From positions 122,939 through 186,938 of the forward strand of contig CAWEVI010000028.1 in NCBI GenBank assembly GCA_963812475.1: 64,000 bases of DNA, read 5' to 3'. The position numbers and the translations under genes were made by a program. Under the pieces are notes generated by a model. The model did not search any database and was not told the origin of the DNA. It was given only the letters and a program-made list of their open reading frames with translations. The DNA is from JAMXLO01 sp963812475. GTDB taxonomy: Bacteria; Pseudomonadota; Alphaproteobacteria; Acetobacterales; Acetobacteraceae. This document shows positions 46,915 through 56,519 of the stretch, in pieces (position 1 is the stretch's first letter; each line of letters opens with the position of its first letter).

Positions 46915-48005
46915 TTCGGTTCGTCGGCGGGTGGGCTGGCATCAGGTGGGGTCGCAACCGCCCCCGCCCCAGCCGCTGGGCCGGATCCGGACGGCTTTTC
47001 GGGTGCTGCCGCCTTCAGTTCGTCCAGCGACGGCACGAGGGCCTTCTGCTTCCAGGAGCCGAGCTGATAAGTCCAACCGCCCAGTCGCGCGTTCAACCTG
47101 TCCGCCTCATCCTTGGACTTGTCGGTCCCGGTGACGAGGAAGCGCGCCCAGATATCCTTCTCGCCCTTGAACACCGCCGCGGTCACCGCAAGTCCGTCAG
47201 CGGTGGTGTAAACCGACTGACCGACCTTGTCGCCCACTGGATCCTTGTCGGCCTGCACGTCCTGAAACGTCAGCAGTTCCAGCCCGCGGTCGATATCGTC
47301 AACCTTGTAGTCGTCGAGCGGCGGATGCTCGGCCGGTGATTTCAACACCAGCTTCTGACCGTCACGGGCGAATTCCAGTGTCTCGTCACCATGCGTCACG
47401 GCAACGGTCGCAATGCGCGCGTGGTCGATGTTCATGATGTCGCGGTCGAGCCATTGCTGCGGATCGGCATCGACCTGGAGACTGCCCTCGGCCAGCCAGG
47501 TCTGATTGTCGTCCGGCCGCCGCACATAGACCTGCTCCGGCACATTGCCCTGCGTGCGCACGCGGCGATGGCCGACGATCAGCGCGACGATCGGCTTACC
47601 TGATGCGTCAAGCACGCGGAGCAGGTCCGATGTTCCTTCCTTGCCGTTCGGGTCTTCCAGGCCGAGCCGACTGAACTGCGTGGGGTCGGTGGTGCGCGGT
47701 TCGACCAGCCGCAGTTCGGTCAGCGCCGTCAGCATGCCGCGCAGCTTGCCGGCTTGCACCACATAGCCTCCGCGATCCACCAGGCCCCACGCATCGCCAT
47801 GCCTGGCAAGCGCCATCGTCTTGTCCTGATGGGTGATCTCGATGCGCGCGGCATCCTGCAACCGCGACGCCAGGTCGGGAAACATCAACCCACCGGCATT
47901 GTATGTCTGTTGGCCGCCGGGCTTTTCGGCCGTTCCGAAATACCAGCCGCCGGCGACTGCGAGGACCCCGACGACGACGAGCGCAAGCAGCGTGCGCGGT
48001 CTCAT
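46911..48005 (-). CDS. DUF4340-type membrane-anchored protein of the Gld-like ABC system
   Basis: 364 residues from ATG 48005. One N-terminal membrane anchor (LLALVVVGVLAVAGGWYFG) is followed by a periplasmic domain with repeated beta-rich sections. Examples are ITHQDKTMALARHGDAWGLV and VAVTHGDETLEFARDGQKLV, the duplicated pattern of DUF4340. The end is a Pro/Ala-rich tail. It overlaps gldG by four bases and probably works with it outside the membrane. Confidence 0.87.
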   Translation of the reverse strand: MRPRTLLALVVVGVLAVAGGWYFGTAEKPGGQQTYNAGGLMFPDLASRLQDAARIEITHQDKTMALARHGDAWGLVDRGGYVVQAGKLRGMLTALTELRLVEPRTTDPTQFSRLGLEDPNGKEGTSDLLRVLDASGKPIVALIVGHRRVRTQGNVPEQVYVRRPDDNQTWLAEGSLQVDADPQQWLDRDIMNIDHARIATVAVTHGDETLEFARDGQKLVLKSPAEHPPLDDYKVDDIDRGLELLTFQDVQADKDPVGDKVGQSVYTTADGLAVTAAVFKGEKDIWARFLVTGTDKSKDEADRLNARLGGWTYQLGSWKQKALVPSLDELKAAAPEKPSGSGPAAGAGAVATPPDASPPADEPK

Positions 48006-49924
48006 GCGCGTGCCCTCGCGCGACGGCGGCGGCGCACGACGCCGAGTGTGATCGCCAGGATGGCCAGCAACGCCGGCACCAGCACGATGTTGAACACGCG
48101 CAGCCAAGTCTCCAATCGGGAAATGTCGCGGTTCAGGTCATACTGTACCGCGCGAAGCTGCTGGCGCGTATTGACGATGTCGGTGCGCGCGGCGTCGATC
48201 GCGGCACGCTGCTCCGGCGTGATGACGGCCTGCGCGTTGGTCGGCTCGCTGCCTTCACCGCCGGGCCCCTGGCGCAGCGTGCGAAGTTGCTTTTCCGTGT
48301 CGTCGAGATGCTTCTGCAATGCCTGCTCGGTCTGGCGGAACTTCGCCTCGGCCTCGCTCTGCATCTCGTTCACCAGGATGAACGGATGATTGGTGTCGCC
48401 GCGTGAGCGCAGTCCGATCAACGCGTCACCGCCGGCCAGCGTTCCGATCAGGTTGGCAACGAATGGGCCGTTGTCGCTGAACGGCATGGCGGTCTGCTGT
48501 CCGAAGAAATCCGAGGTGCGCACCCAGAACCGGTCGGCCAGGATATCGCTGTCGGACACCACCACAAGATTGGCCGCACCATCGGTCTGCGCCTTGTGGT
48601 CGGGAAAATTGTCGGGCCGCTTCTGATCCTTCGCCAGTTCCGGCGGCCCGGTGAACGCCGACTTCAGCGGGCCGCGAATCCGCGCCGCGAGCACGCGCGG
48701 ACCGTCTTCCGGCTTGAAGTCCGCAAGGATCTTCCCCGGGTTCGGCATCTTTACCAGGTCCACCGCGATCTCGCCCGAGCGTGCGCTGCTGCTCAGCAGC
48801 GGCGTGAACTCGATCGATGCATCCGGCGCCTTGCCGAGCGCGCCGGCCGACGCCACGGTGACCTGCTGCAGGTCGGCGGTCGCCGGATCGTCATGATTGA
48901 TGCCGTCGCGGACGTTGAACCAGGCGACGTAGCTCACCGCCTGCACCCGTTCGTCCGGGCTGGCCCGCACCCGCCAGGCGCCGGTGAGATCGCCGACCAC
49001 CTTGGTCGGGTCGAACACGATGCCCCACGCATCGAACAGCTTCTTCAGGTTGGAGCCGGTATCGGTCGGCGGCATGCCGGTGGGCGAGGGCGTGGCTGCC
49101 ATCGCCTCGCTCCACGGATCGACCATCGCCATCAGCCGGCCGCCGCGCATGACGGACTGATCGATCGCATACAGCGTCGCGTCGGACAGGTTCTGCGCCT
49201 CGGCCACGAGTAGCACCTGGATGTCCGGATCGATCACCTGCGCATCGGTCGCGACGGTCTTCACCTGATTGGTCTGCCGCAGCAGCATCGTCGATGCATA
49301 CGGCTGTCCGCCGGCGGCCGGCTGGCCACGCATCGCCATCATCATCGCGCGCGGATCGCCATCGAGGGGCAGCGACGACATCACGCCGACCACCGGACGT
49401 TTTGGATTTGACAGATCGTAAATCAGCTTGGTCAGGTCGTATTCAAGGAATCGCTCGCGCTCCGGCTGAAAGAACGCGATGGTGCGTTCGTCGTCTTCCT
49501 GATTGCTGGCGGCCAGGCCGAAATATACCTGGACGCCGCCCTGATCGAGCGGCACGCCCTGCAGACCGTAGGCGAGCGCACGGTCCTCGGTGTCGCTGAA
49601 CGGCTCGGGATCGTAGAATTCGAGCCTGATCTTGCCGCCGGACACCGCGGCGTATTCGCCCAGCACTTCCCGGACGTGGTCGGCGTAGGCGCCGTACACC
49701 GGGACGGTGCTGCCGAGGCGACGGGAGTAGAACAGGCGCAGCGTCACGGGCTCCTTCAGGCCCGACAGGATCTGCCGCGTGCCGGGCGACAGCGTGTAGA
49801 TGTGGTTCTGCGTCAGATCGACGTGCTGGTTCGCCAGCCGCGCGTCGGCGAACATGTTGATGCCGATGACGATGGCGGCGACCGCGATGACGCCGATGAT
49901 GGAGAACCAGATCCGCCGGCGCAT
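48002..49924 (-). CDS. gldG: GldG-like extracytoplasmic ABC component
   Basis: 640 residues. An N-terminal helix (IIGVIAVAAIVIGINMF) is followed by the family phrase LTQNHIYTLSPGTRQILSGL and a large extracytoplasmic domain (VGVMSSLPLDGDP, LVVVSDSDILADRFWV). A coiled-coil region (MQSEAEAKFRQTEQALQKHL) precedes a C-terminal membrane helix. Such GldG/auxiliary components occur with GldA and GldF in many non-gliding proteobacteria. The cargo is not known. Confidence 0.9.
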   Translation of the reverse strand: MRRRIWFSIIGVIAVAAIVIGINMFADARLANQHVDLTQNHIYTLSPGTRQILSGLKEPVTLRLFYSRRLGSTVPVYGAYADHVREVLGEYAAVSGGKIRLEFYDPEPFSDTEDRALAYGLQGVPLDQGGVQVYFGLAASNQEDDERTIAFFQPERERFLEYDLTKLIYDLSNPKRPVVGVMSSLPLDGDPRAMMMAMRGQPAAGGQPYASTMLLRQTNQVKTVATDAQVIDPDIQVLLVAEAQNLSDATLYAIDQSVMRGGRLMAMVDPWSEAMAATPSPTGMPPTDTGSNLKKLFDAWGIVFDPTKVVGDLTGAWRVRASPDERVQAVSYVAWFNVRDGINHDDPATADLQQVTVASAGALGKAPDASIEFTPLLSSSARSGEIAVDLVKMPNPGKILADFKPEDGPRVLAARIRGPLKSAFTGPPELAKDQKRPDNFPDHKAQTDGAANLVVVSDSDILADRFWVRTSDFFGQQTAMPFSDNGPFVANLIGTLAGGDALIGLRSRGDTNHPFILVNEMQSEAEAKFRQTEQALQKHLDDTEKQLRTLRQGPGGEGSEPTNAQAVITPEQRAAIDAARTDIVNTRQQLRAVQYDLNRDISRLETWLRVFNIVLVPALLAILAITLGVVRRRRRARARA

Positions 49925-49928
49925 CGCT

Positions 49929-50660
49929 TCAGTCCGCCTTCCGCTGTTCGACGATGACGGTGTTGAGGAACAGCCAGAAACCGATGAAGGTGGCGAAGAA
50001 GATCAGATCGCGCAGGCTGACCACGCCGCGGGTGAAGTCCTGGAACCGGTCGATCACCGCGATGCGCCGTGCGATCTCGGCGAGCGCCGGCGTGTTGCGC
50101 GACAGGAAATCGGTCACCACGGGATAGGATGCGACGGCGAACACGAAGCACACCGCGACGGCGAGCACGAAGGCGATCACCTGGTTCTTGGTCAGTGCCG
50201 ACAGGGCCGATCCCACCGAGAGGAACGCGCCGGCCACCAGCAGCGAGCCGACATAGCCCGAGGCGATCACGCCGTTGTCCGGCCGGCCGAGGATGTTGAC
50301 GGTGATGACGAACGGGAACGTCAAGAGCAGCGCGATGGCGCAGAACACCCAGGCTGCAAGGAATTTTCCCAATACTGCCTGCGTCTGGGTGATCGGCAGC
50401 GTCAGCAGCAGTTCGATAGTGCCGAGCCGGCGTTCCTCGGCCCAGAGCCGCATGGTGATCGCGGGGACCAGCAGCAGAAACACCCAGGGAATGAACGTAA
50501 AGAACGGGTTGAGGTCGGCCTGGCCACGATCGAAGAAGCCGCCGAGGTTGAACGTCAGCGCTCCCTGTAGCACGAGGAAGATGACAATGAACACGGACGC
50601 GACGGGCGTAGCGAAATAGGCGGCGAGTTCGCGTTCGGCGATGATCAGAACGTTGCGCAT
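49929..50660 (-). CDS. gldF: ABC-2 type permease (GldF-like)
   Basis: 243 residues, start ATG 50660 (MRNVLIIAERELAAYF). About six membrane helices; the ERRLGTIELLLTLPITQTQA stretch is the ABC-2 permease signature next to the coupling region. It lies two bases after the ATPase gene and four before gldG, in one operon. Confidence 0.92.
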   Translation of the reverse strand: MRNVLIIAERELAAYFATPVASVFIVIFLVLQGALTFNLGGFFDRGQADLNPFFTFIPWVFLLLVPAITMRLWAEERRLGTIELLLTLPITQTQAVLGKFLAAWVFCAIALLLTFPFVITVNILGRPDNGVIASGYVGSLLVAGAFLSVGSALSALTKNQVIAFVLAVAVCFVFAVASYPVVTDFLSRNTPALAEIARRIAVIDRFQDFTRGVVSLRDLIFFATFIGFWLFLNTVIVEQRKAD

Positions 50661-50662
50661 GC

Positions 50663-51406
50663 TCAGGCGGCTTCCATCGTCAGCTGCCGGAACACATCGT
50701 CGAGCTTGCCCGACGGATGCCGCCCCTGCAGTTCCGCCGGCGTCGCGTCCGCCACCACCCGGCCGGCCGCGATGATGATCGCGCGCGAGCACACGGCATC
50801 CACCTCCTCCAGGATATGCGTCGAGATCACGATCGCCTTCTCGGGCGCCATCTGCGCGATCAGCGCGCGCACCTCGTGCTTCTGGTTGGGATCGAGCCCA
50901 TCGGTCGGCTCGTCCAGCACCAGCACCGGCGGATCGTGCAGCAGCGCCTGCGCCAGGCCGACGCGGCGCTTGAATCCCTTGGACAGCGTCTCCACCGGCT
51001 GCAGCAGCACGCCTCGGAGTCGCGTCAGGTCCATCGCATGCTCAACCCGCATCGCGAGGTCCCGGCCCGAGTATCCGCGCACCTTGGCACAGAACGTCAG
51101 GAAGCCTGTGACGGTCATTTCCGGATAGGTCGGGGCGCCTTCCGGCAGGAAACCCAGCACGCGTCGCGCCTCGACACCCTCGGTCTGCACGTCGTGGCCG
51201 CAGATGCGGGCGGTCCCGGCGGTCGGGATCATGAAACCGGCCAGCATGCGCATCGTGGTGGACTTGCCGGCGCCGTTCGGTCCCAGAAAGCCCAACACCT
51301 CGCCGCGCGCCACACTGAACGAGACGCTGTCCACCGCGGTGAAGCCGCCGAAGCGCTTGGTCAGACCGGCGATCTCGATCAGCGCAGGTTGGCCGTCGAC
51401 CGTCAC
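50663..51406 (-). CDS. gldA: ABC transporter ATPase (GldA/CcmA-like)
   Basis: 247 residues: Walker A GPNGAGKST, Q-loop region FLPEGAPTYPEM, an ABC signature SKGFKRRVGLAQAL (with F in place of the usual G in LSGGQ-like), Walker B VLVLDEPTDGLDPNQ, and H-loop STHILEE. It is the first gene of the five-gene operon. The system resembles GldA-F-G plus DUF4340. Confidence 0.93.
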   Translation of the reverse strand: MTVDGQPALIEIAGLTKRFGGFTAVDSVSFSVARGEVLGFLGPNGAGKSTTMRMLAGFMIPTAGTARICGHDVQTEGVEARRVLGFLPEGAPTYPEMTVTGFLTFCAKVRGYSGRDLAMRVEHAMDLTRLRGVLLQPVETLSKGFKRRVGLAQALLHDPPVLVLDEPTDGLDPNQKHEVRALIAQMAPEKAIVISTHILEEVDAVCSRAIIIAAGRVVADATPAELQGRHPSGKLDDVFRQLTMEAA

Positions 51407-51555
51407 GTTGCGTCGCCCCCTCGGTTCCCGTCGGGCGGCGGGAATAGCGGAATCTCAGGGCAATGCAAGCCGCCGCTGTCCGAATGGAGAAGGCTTAACC
51501 TGACCGTCGGCAGCCTGTAGCATGGCCGGCGAACCGGACCGGGAGACTGTGACAC

Positions 51556-52338
51556 ATGCCGTTGGAATCGTTTGAAACGAAGGATTTGGCGTTTGCGGAT
51601 GCCCAGTGGCAGGCGCGTGTGGATCTGGCGGCGGCTCACCGCCTCGCGGTGATGCACGGCTTCCACGAGGGCATCTTCAACCATCTGACGCTGCGCGTGC
51701 CCGGCATGGACGACCGCTACTACCAGATCCCGTTCGGCCTCCATTGGTCGGAGGTCACGGCAAGCTGTTTCATGGAAGTGGGTTACGATGGCGCGCTGCT
51801 GGCCGGCGAAGGGGAGATCGAGCAGTCCTGCTACTGTATCCACGCGCCCATGCACCGCCTGCTGCCGGCCGCGGGGGCGGTGCTGCACACGCATATGCCG
51901 TTCGCAAGCGCCCTGACCCGGTTGGAGGATCAGCGCATCCTGCCGATCGGCCAGACCGAGCTTGGCGTGATGATGGATACTGCCTACGACGATTGCTACG
52001 CCGGCCCGGCGTTCGATCCGGCGGAGGGCGAGCGCCTCGCGGGCGTCATCGGCGACAAGACCGTGCTGATGATGGCCAACCACGGCGTCGCGGTGGTCGG
52101 CAAGACGGTGGCCGAGGCCTATGACCGGCTGTATTACGTGGAGCGTGTGGCGCAGGTGCAGCTCTATGCCATGTCGAGCGGGCGACAGTTGAAGTTCCTG
52201 CCGCAGGAGGTGATCGACGCCACGATCACCGCGTATCGTCAGACCTCGCCGCGATATGGCAACAAACCGGCGTGCGTTTGGCACTTCGATGCGCTGAAGC
52301 GGATGCTCGACAAGCGCGAACCCGACTACAAGGACTGA
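51556..52338 (+). CDS. Class II aldolase/adducin family protein
   Basis: 260-residue protein of the class II aldolase/adducin fold. The zinc ligands expected of this fold are visible as VLHTHMPFA and later the His of MMANHGVAVVG. The segment GFHEGIFNHLTLRVPG near the N-terminus is the shared substrate-site stretch. It may cleave or epimerise a sugar phosphate, or be a non-catalytic relative. It is divergent from the ABC operon. Confidence 0.87.
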   Translation: MPLESFETKDLAFADAQWQARVDLAAAHRLAVMHGFHEGIFNHLTLRVPGMDDRYYQIPFGLHWSEVTASCFMEVGYDGALLAGEGEIEQSCYCIHAPMHRLLPAAGAVLHTHMPFASALTRLEDQRILPIGQTELGVMMDTAYDDCYAGPAFDPAEGERLAGVIGDKTVLMMANHGVAVVGKTVAEAYDRLYYVERVAQVQLYAMSSGRQLKFLPQEVIDATITAYRQTSPRYGNKPACVWHFDALKRMLDKREPDYKD

Positions 52339-52427
52339 CCACCATCCGTGCATGGCATGGCCGGGCGTAATCCCATCGCATCAGGATGATGGTGCGACTG
52401 GAGAACAATTGACCTCCCCATTTGTCA

Positions 52428-52515
52428 TGGCCGGCCACTGAGCCAGCCATCTCTCGCGGCGCCGGGTGCTGGTGTAGATGGCCGGGTCGGGCCTGGTCCG
52501 AGTCCGGCCATGACG
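52428..52515. repeat. REP-like palindrome cluster before comM
   Basis: Several partly overlapping copies of the CATGGCCGG palindrome (TCATGGCCGGCC at 52428 onwards, GATGGCCGGGTC near 52480 and TCCGGCCATGACG at about 52503). Two genes converge here: the aldolase gene ends at 52338 and comM ends at 52585. Confidence 0.65.
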
Positions 52516-52584
52516 AAGAGAGTTCAACGCCGACGACTGCTGGTATAATCCGGCCACGACACCATGGGCTCGTCGCGACTGGCG

Positions 52585-54111
52585 CTACACCTTTCGCCCC
52601 GGCATGCGGTGGCGGAACGCCAGGGCCTCGGCAACATGCAGCCGCTGTACGATCGGCACGCCGGCGATATCGGCGATCGTGCGCGCGACCCGCAACACGC
52701 GCGTATACCCCCGTGGCGACAGCCGCAGCTTGTCCATCGCCTGCTCGGCCAGCACCGCCGCATCCGATGCCAACTGGACTTCGCGGCTGTCGGCTTCGGC
52801 ATTGCTGATCGGGCCATCCGGACCATAGCGGGCGCGCTGGGCCGCTCGCGCCCGCGCCACGCGCGCCGCCACCGCCGCGCTTGTTTCCCCGGCCGGTGCG
52901 CGCGCCAGTTCCGCAGCCGATGCTGGCTGCACTTCGACCGTAAGGTCGATGCGGTCCAACACCGGCCCGCTGATGCGGTTCTGATAGTCCTCGCCGCAGC
53001 GGGGCGCCCGACCACATTCGCGCGAAGCATCCCCCAGATAGCCGCAGCGGCACGGGTTCATCGCCGCGACCAACTGGAAGCGTGCCGGGTAGGTGATGTG
53101 CGCCGCGGCCCGCGCCACCGTCGTGCGGCCGGACTCCATCGGCTGGCGCAGCGACTCCAGCGTTTGCTTGGGGAACTCCGGCAGTTCGTCGAGGAACAGC
53201 ACGCCGCGGTGCGCCAAGCTGACCTCGCCAGGCTTTGCCCGCTGTCCGCCGCCGGTCAGTGCCGCCTGCGACGCCGAGTGGTGCGGTTCGCGGAACGGCG
53301 GTCGCATCACCAGCCGGCCACCCTCCAGAATGCCGGCGACGCTGTGGATCATGCTGACCTCCAGCGCCTCCTTCGGTTCGAGATCGGGCAGCAGGCCGGG
53401 GAGGCGCGCCGCCAGCATCGACTTGCCCGACCCGGGCGAACCGATCATCAGCAGATTGTGGCCGCCAGCCGCCGCGATCTCCACGGCGCGCTTGGCGGTC
53501 TCCATGCCCTTCACGTCCGACAGGTCGGGGCCGCGGCCGATTTCCGCCACCCCGGCGGTCTCCGGTGGCGTCAGCACCTGGGTGCCGCGGAAATGGTTGA
53601 TCAGCGAGAGCAGGTTGGCAGCCGCCAGCACCTCGATGCGGCCGGCCCAGGCCGCCTCGCCGCCCTGGCTGGCGGGGCAGATCAACCCGAGATCCAATGT
53701 CGAGGCCCCGATCGCAGCCGGCAGCACGCCCGCGACCGCGTTCAGCGTCCCGTCCAGCGACAGTTCGCCCAGGGCTGCATAGCCGTAGAGGTCTTCACGC
53801 GGCACCACGTCCATCGCTGCCAACACCCCAAGCGCGATGGGCAGGTCGAAGTGACTGCCTTCCTTCAGCAGGTCGGCCGGCGCGAGGTTGATCAGTATGC
53901 GGCGGGGCGGCAGCGCCAGGCCCATGGCGTTGAGCGCGGCACGCATACGTTCCCGGGCCTCGCCCACCGCCTTGTCGGGCAGGCCGACCACCAGCAGTGC
54001 CGGCATACCGCCCGAGATCTGCACCTGCACCTCGACCGGCACCGCCTCGATGCCGGAGAAGGTGAAGGTGCGTACGCCGGCAATCGTGGCTATTTTGGCA
54101 AGCGCGGTCAC
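52585..54111 (-). CDS. comM: YifB/ComM family magnesium-chelatase-like AAA+ ATPase
   Basis: 508 residues. An N-terminal lon-protease-like/ChlI domain (FSGIEAVPVEVQVQISGG, LVVGLPDKAVGEARER) precedes an AAA+ core with Walker A MIGSPGSGKSMLA and Walker B FLDELPEF. A C-terminal zinc-like region (MNPCRCGYLGD, CGRAPRCGEDY) follows. ComM promotes branch migration during natural transformation in some bacteria; DNA uptake genes are not in this window. Confidence 0.94.
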   Translation of the reverse strand: MTALAKIATIAGVRTFTFSGIEAVPVEVQVQISGGMPALLVVGLPDKAVGEARERMRAALNAMGLALPPRRILINLAPADLLKEGSHFDLPIALGVLAAMDVVPREDLYGYAALGELSLDGTLNAVAGVLPAAIGASTLDLGLICPASQGGEAAWAGRIEVLAAANLLSLINHFRGTQVLTPPETAGVAEIGRGPDLSDVKGMETAKRAVEIAAAGGHNLLMIGSPGSGKSMLAARLPGLLPDLEPKEALEVSMIHSVAGILEGGRLVMRPPFREPHHSASQAALTGGGQRAKPGEVSLAHRGVLFLDELPEFPKQTLESLRQPMESGRTTVARAAAHITYPARFQLVAAMNPCRCGYLGDASRECGRAPRCGEDYQNRISGPVLDRIDLTVEVQPASAAELARAPAGETSAAVAARVARARAAQRARYGPDGPISNAEADSREVQLASDAAVLAEQAMDKLRLSPRGYTRVLRVARTIADIAGVPIVQRLHVAEALAFRHRMPGRKV

Positions 54112-54261
54112 GGCACGACGCCCGATCGGTTATGGACTGCACCCTGTTTACGCCCGGATGGTGAAGGTAACCGTAAGGACCCCGCGGCGAAGTATTCGGT
54201 CAGGTGTTGCACCGCTTCCCGGTCATCATCGCTCCCTGGCCAAAACGACGGAGCAACCCAA

Positions 54262-54786
54262 CTGCCTCCAATACACGTCCTGTCGGCCTGTGTGTTATGC
54301 GCCTGCGTTGTGACTGCTGCCGTGGCCGCGCCGCGCCGGATCGAGCTCTCGCCGCCCGCCACCGAGGTCGCGATCCGCGCCTACGGCATGGGACTGCTGC
54401 CGCTCGACGGAACGTTCGCGCGGTTCCACGGTGCGCTGACCTATGATCCGGATAACCATGCCGCCTGCCGCGTCGAGCTCAGCATCGAAGTCGTCAGCCT
54501 GACCATGACCAATACCTCGATGCGAGAGACCATGATCGGTCCTGATTTCATGGATGCCCCCCGCTTTCCGACCCTGTCCTATTCCGGAGCCTGTCAGCCG
54601 TCGGGTCTCAGCGGCATGCTGGGCCTGCACGGGATAACCCGACCATTCGAACTTTCACTGGATTGGAGCCGGGATCGCGTGGTGGCGGAAGGCCAGCTGG
54701 TCCGCGCCGACTGGGGAATGACCGCCATGCCGATTGTCGCCGGCCGTACCGTCCGCATTCAGGTCTCGGTTCCGCTTGTGCCGTGA
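54262..54786 (+). CDS. YceI-family periplasmic protein
   Basis: The frame has no ATG. I use a CTG at 54262, eight bases after GGAG, giving 174 residues with a complete signal peptide (cut about after AAVAA). The GTG at 54292 would leave a signal too short. The mature part has the YceI marks FARFHGALTYDP, RFPTLSYSG and GLHGITRPFEL. YceI proteins bind long isoprenoid or amphipathic lipids. A CTG start is rare, so N-terminal extent is uncertain. Confidence 0.75.
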   Translation: MPPIHVLSACVLCACVVTAAVAAPRRIELSPPATEVAIRAYGMGLLPLDGTFARFHGALTYDPDNHAACRVELSIEVVSLTMTNTSMRETMIGPDFMDAPRFPTLSYSGACQPSGLSGMLGLHGITRPFELSLDWSRDRVVAEGQLVRADWGMTAMPIVAGRTVRIQVSVPLVP

Positions 54787-54863
54787 TCGCACGCATGACG
54801 GGAATGATCCGGCGTCGCCGATAACGCCCGCGAAATCGGCGCACGCCCTGTTATCATAGGCCG

Positions 54864-56519
54864 ATGCCTCTCCCCGCCGCCCTGGTTCCGCTCCGCAATG
54901 CCACGTTCCGCGGCCTGTGGCTCGCCAACGTGGTGGCGTGGCTTGGCACCTGGCTGCAGAACACCGGCGCCGGCTGGCTGATGACCAGCCTTGCTCCCCA
55001 GCCGTTCATCGTCGCCATGGTCCAGGCGGCGACGATCATGCCAGTGTTTCTGCTGGCGCTCCCCGGCGGAGCGTTGGCCGACATCGTGGACCGCCGCGTC
55101 TTCCTGATCAGCGCCCAGCTCTGGACGATCCTGGCTGCTGCCGCGCTGGCGATCCTGACGCTCGGTCACGCCGTAACCGCCTTCTGGCTGCTGGCGTTCA
55201 CCTTTGCCATCGGCATCGGCTCCGCCCTTACGGCGCCCGCCTGGAGCGCCATCGTGCCGGAACTGGTGCCACGCGAGGACCTGGTCCAGGCCATCGCGCT
55301 GAACGGCATCGGCTACAACCTGACCCGTGCGATCGGCCCGGCGCTGGCGGGCTTCCTGATCCTTCTGGGTGGCACCAGCCTGGCCTTTTCACTGTACGCC
55401 GTTTCGATCATCGCGGTGCTGAGCGCATTGTTCACCTGGCGTCGGGGGCGTCGGTTCACCGGTCTGCCGCGCGAGCACCTGCTTTCCGCCATGCGGGCCG
55501 GCGTCCGCTACGTCCGCAACACGCCTGCCGTGCGGTACGCGATGGTCCGGACCATCGCATTTTCGATCCCGGCCGCCGCTCCCTGGGCATTGTTGCCGCT
55601 CCTGGTACGGGAGCATCTCGGACTTGGCCCGGGCATGTATGGCGTGATCCTGGGGATGATGGGGATCGGCGGCGTCAGTTCGGGGATGCTGCTGCCGTTG
55701 GTGCGGGGACGGATCAGCCGGGGAGCGACCGTGGTCGGCTGCACGCTGTTCTCGTGTGCCGGCGTCGCGCTGCTGGGTCTGTCGCGCCACTGGCTGCCGG
55801 CCGCGTTCGGCATGCTGCTGTTCGGCGTCGGCTGGACGTCGGCCTATGCCACGATCCAGGCAGCCGCCCAGCTGGTCTGCCCGCCGTGGGTGCGCGCGCG
55901 CGCTCTGTCGATCTACCAGCTGGCGCAGAACGGCGCACTGACCGCCGCATCGTTTGCCTGGGGTTGGCTGGGCGGCGAGATCGGTCTGGCCGATACGCTG
56001 CTGGTGGCCGCCGGCATCGGCATTGTTCTCGGAGCCCTGGTGAGGCGCTATTCCATCGATCTGTCGGTCGCAAGAACGACGCCGGCGGCGGTGGAGCAGC
56101 GGCCTTTGCCTGAGGCGCCGGCGGCTGCGTTGATGCCCATGCTGCGACGGGCACGCGGGCGAGTAATGGAAACCGTGCATTACGAGGTGGAGCAATCGCA
56201 GCGCCCGGCGTTCCTCGCCACAATGGCGGAAGTGCGCCGGGTGCGGGGTCGCGCCGGTGCCCATGCCTGGCAGCTCTACGAGGATGTGGCGCATCCCGAG
56301 GGTTGGCTCGAAGTATGGTCGGTCGAGAGCTGGACCGATCATCTGCGCGAGGTCACCCGCCTTTCCGAAGACGATCGGGCCGTCCTGGCCCGCGCGGGGG
56401 TGTTCCAGTGCGGCGGCGAGGGGCCGCGACCGGCGCGCTACATCGCCGTGGATCCGCTGCACCTGCCCTCGGGTGAGGTTGCCGGCCAATCGGCGCGTAT
56501 GAGGAGGCGTCAACCATGA
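54864..56519 (+). CDS. MFS exporter (EntS-like) with C-terminal soluble domain
   Basis: 551 residues. Twelve-helix major-facilitator core of the MFS_3/enterobactin-exporter group (WLANVVAWLGTWLQNTGAGW, ALPGGALADIVDRR between helices 2 and 3). It ends at about residue 400, followed by a ~140-residue soluble tail with RRARGRVMETVHYEVEQSQR and WLEVWSVESWTDHLRE. That tail occurs in other members. The gene overlaps the downstream aminotransferase (ATGA). Confidence 0.9.
   Translation: MPLPAALVPLRNATFRGLWLANVVAWLGTWLQNTGAGWLMTSLAPQPFIVAMVQAATIMPVFLLALPGGALADIVDRRVFLISAQLWTILAAAALAILTLGHAVTAFWLLAFTFAIGIGSALTAPAWSAIVPELVPREDLVQAIALNGIGYNLTRAIGPALAGFLILLGGTSLAFSLYAVSIIAVLSALFTWRRGRRFTGLPREHLLSAMRAGVRYVRNTPAVRYAMVRTIAFSIPAAAPWALLPLLVREHLGLGPGMYGVILGMMGIGGVSSGMLLPLVRGRISRGATVVGCTLFSCAGVALLGLSRHWLPAAFGMLLFGVGWTSAYATIQAAAQLVCPPWVRARALSIYQLAQNGALTAASFAWGWLGGEIGLADTLLVAAGIGIVLGALVRRYSIDLSVARTTPAAVEQRPLPEAPAAALMPMLRRARGRVMETVHYEVEQSQRPAFLATMAEVRRVRGRAGAHAWQLYEDVAHPEGWLEVWSVESWTDHLREVTRLSEDDRAVLARAGVFQCGGEGPRPARYIAVDPLHLPSGEVAGQSARMRRRQP

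Noticed and set aside
52564..54054. Long plus-strand open frame opposite comM
   Set aside because: Only its last ~175 codons (the YceI protein) have family features; the rest is antisense of comM with low-complexity Arg/Gln/His content.
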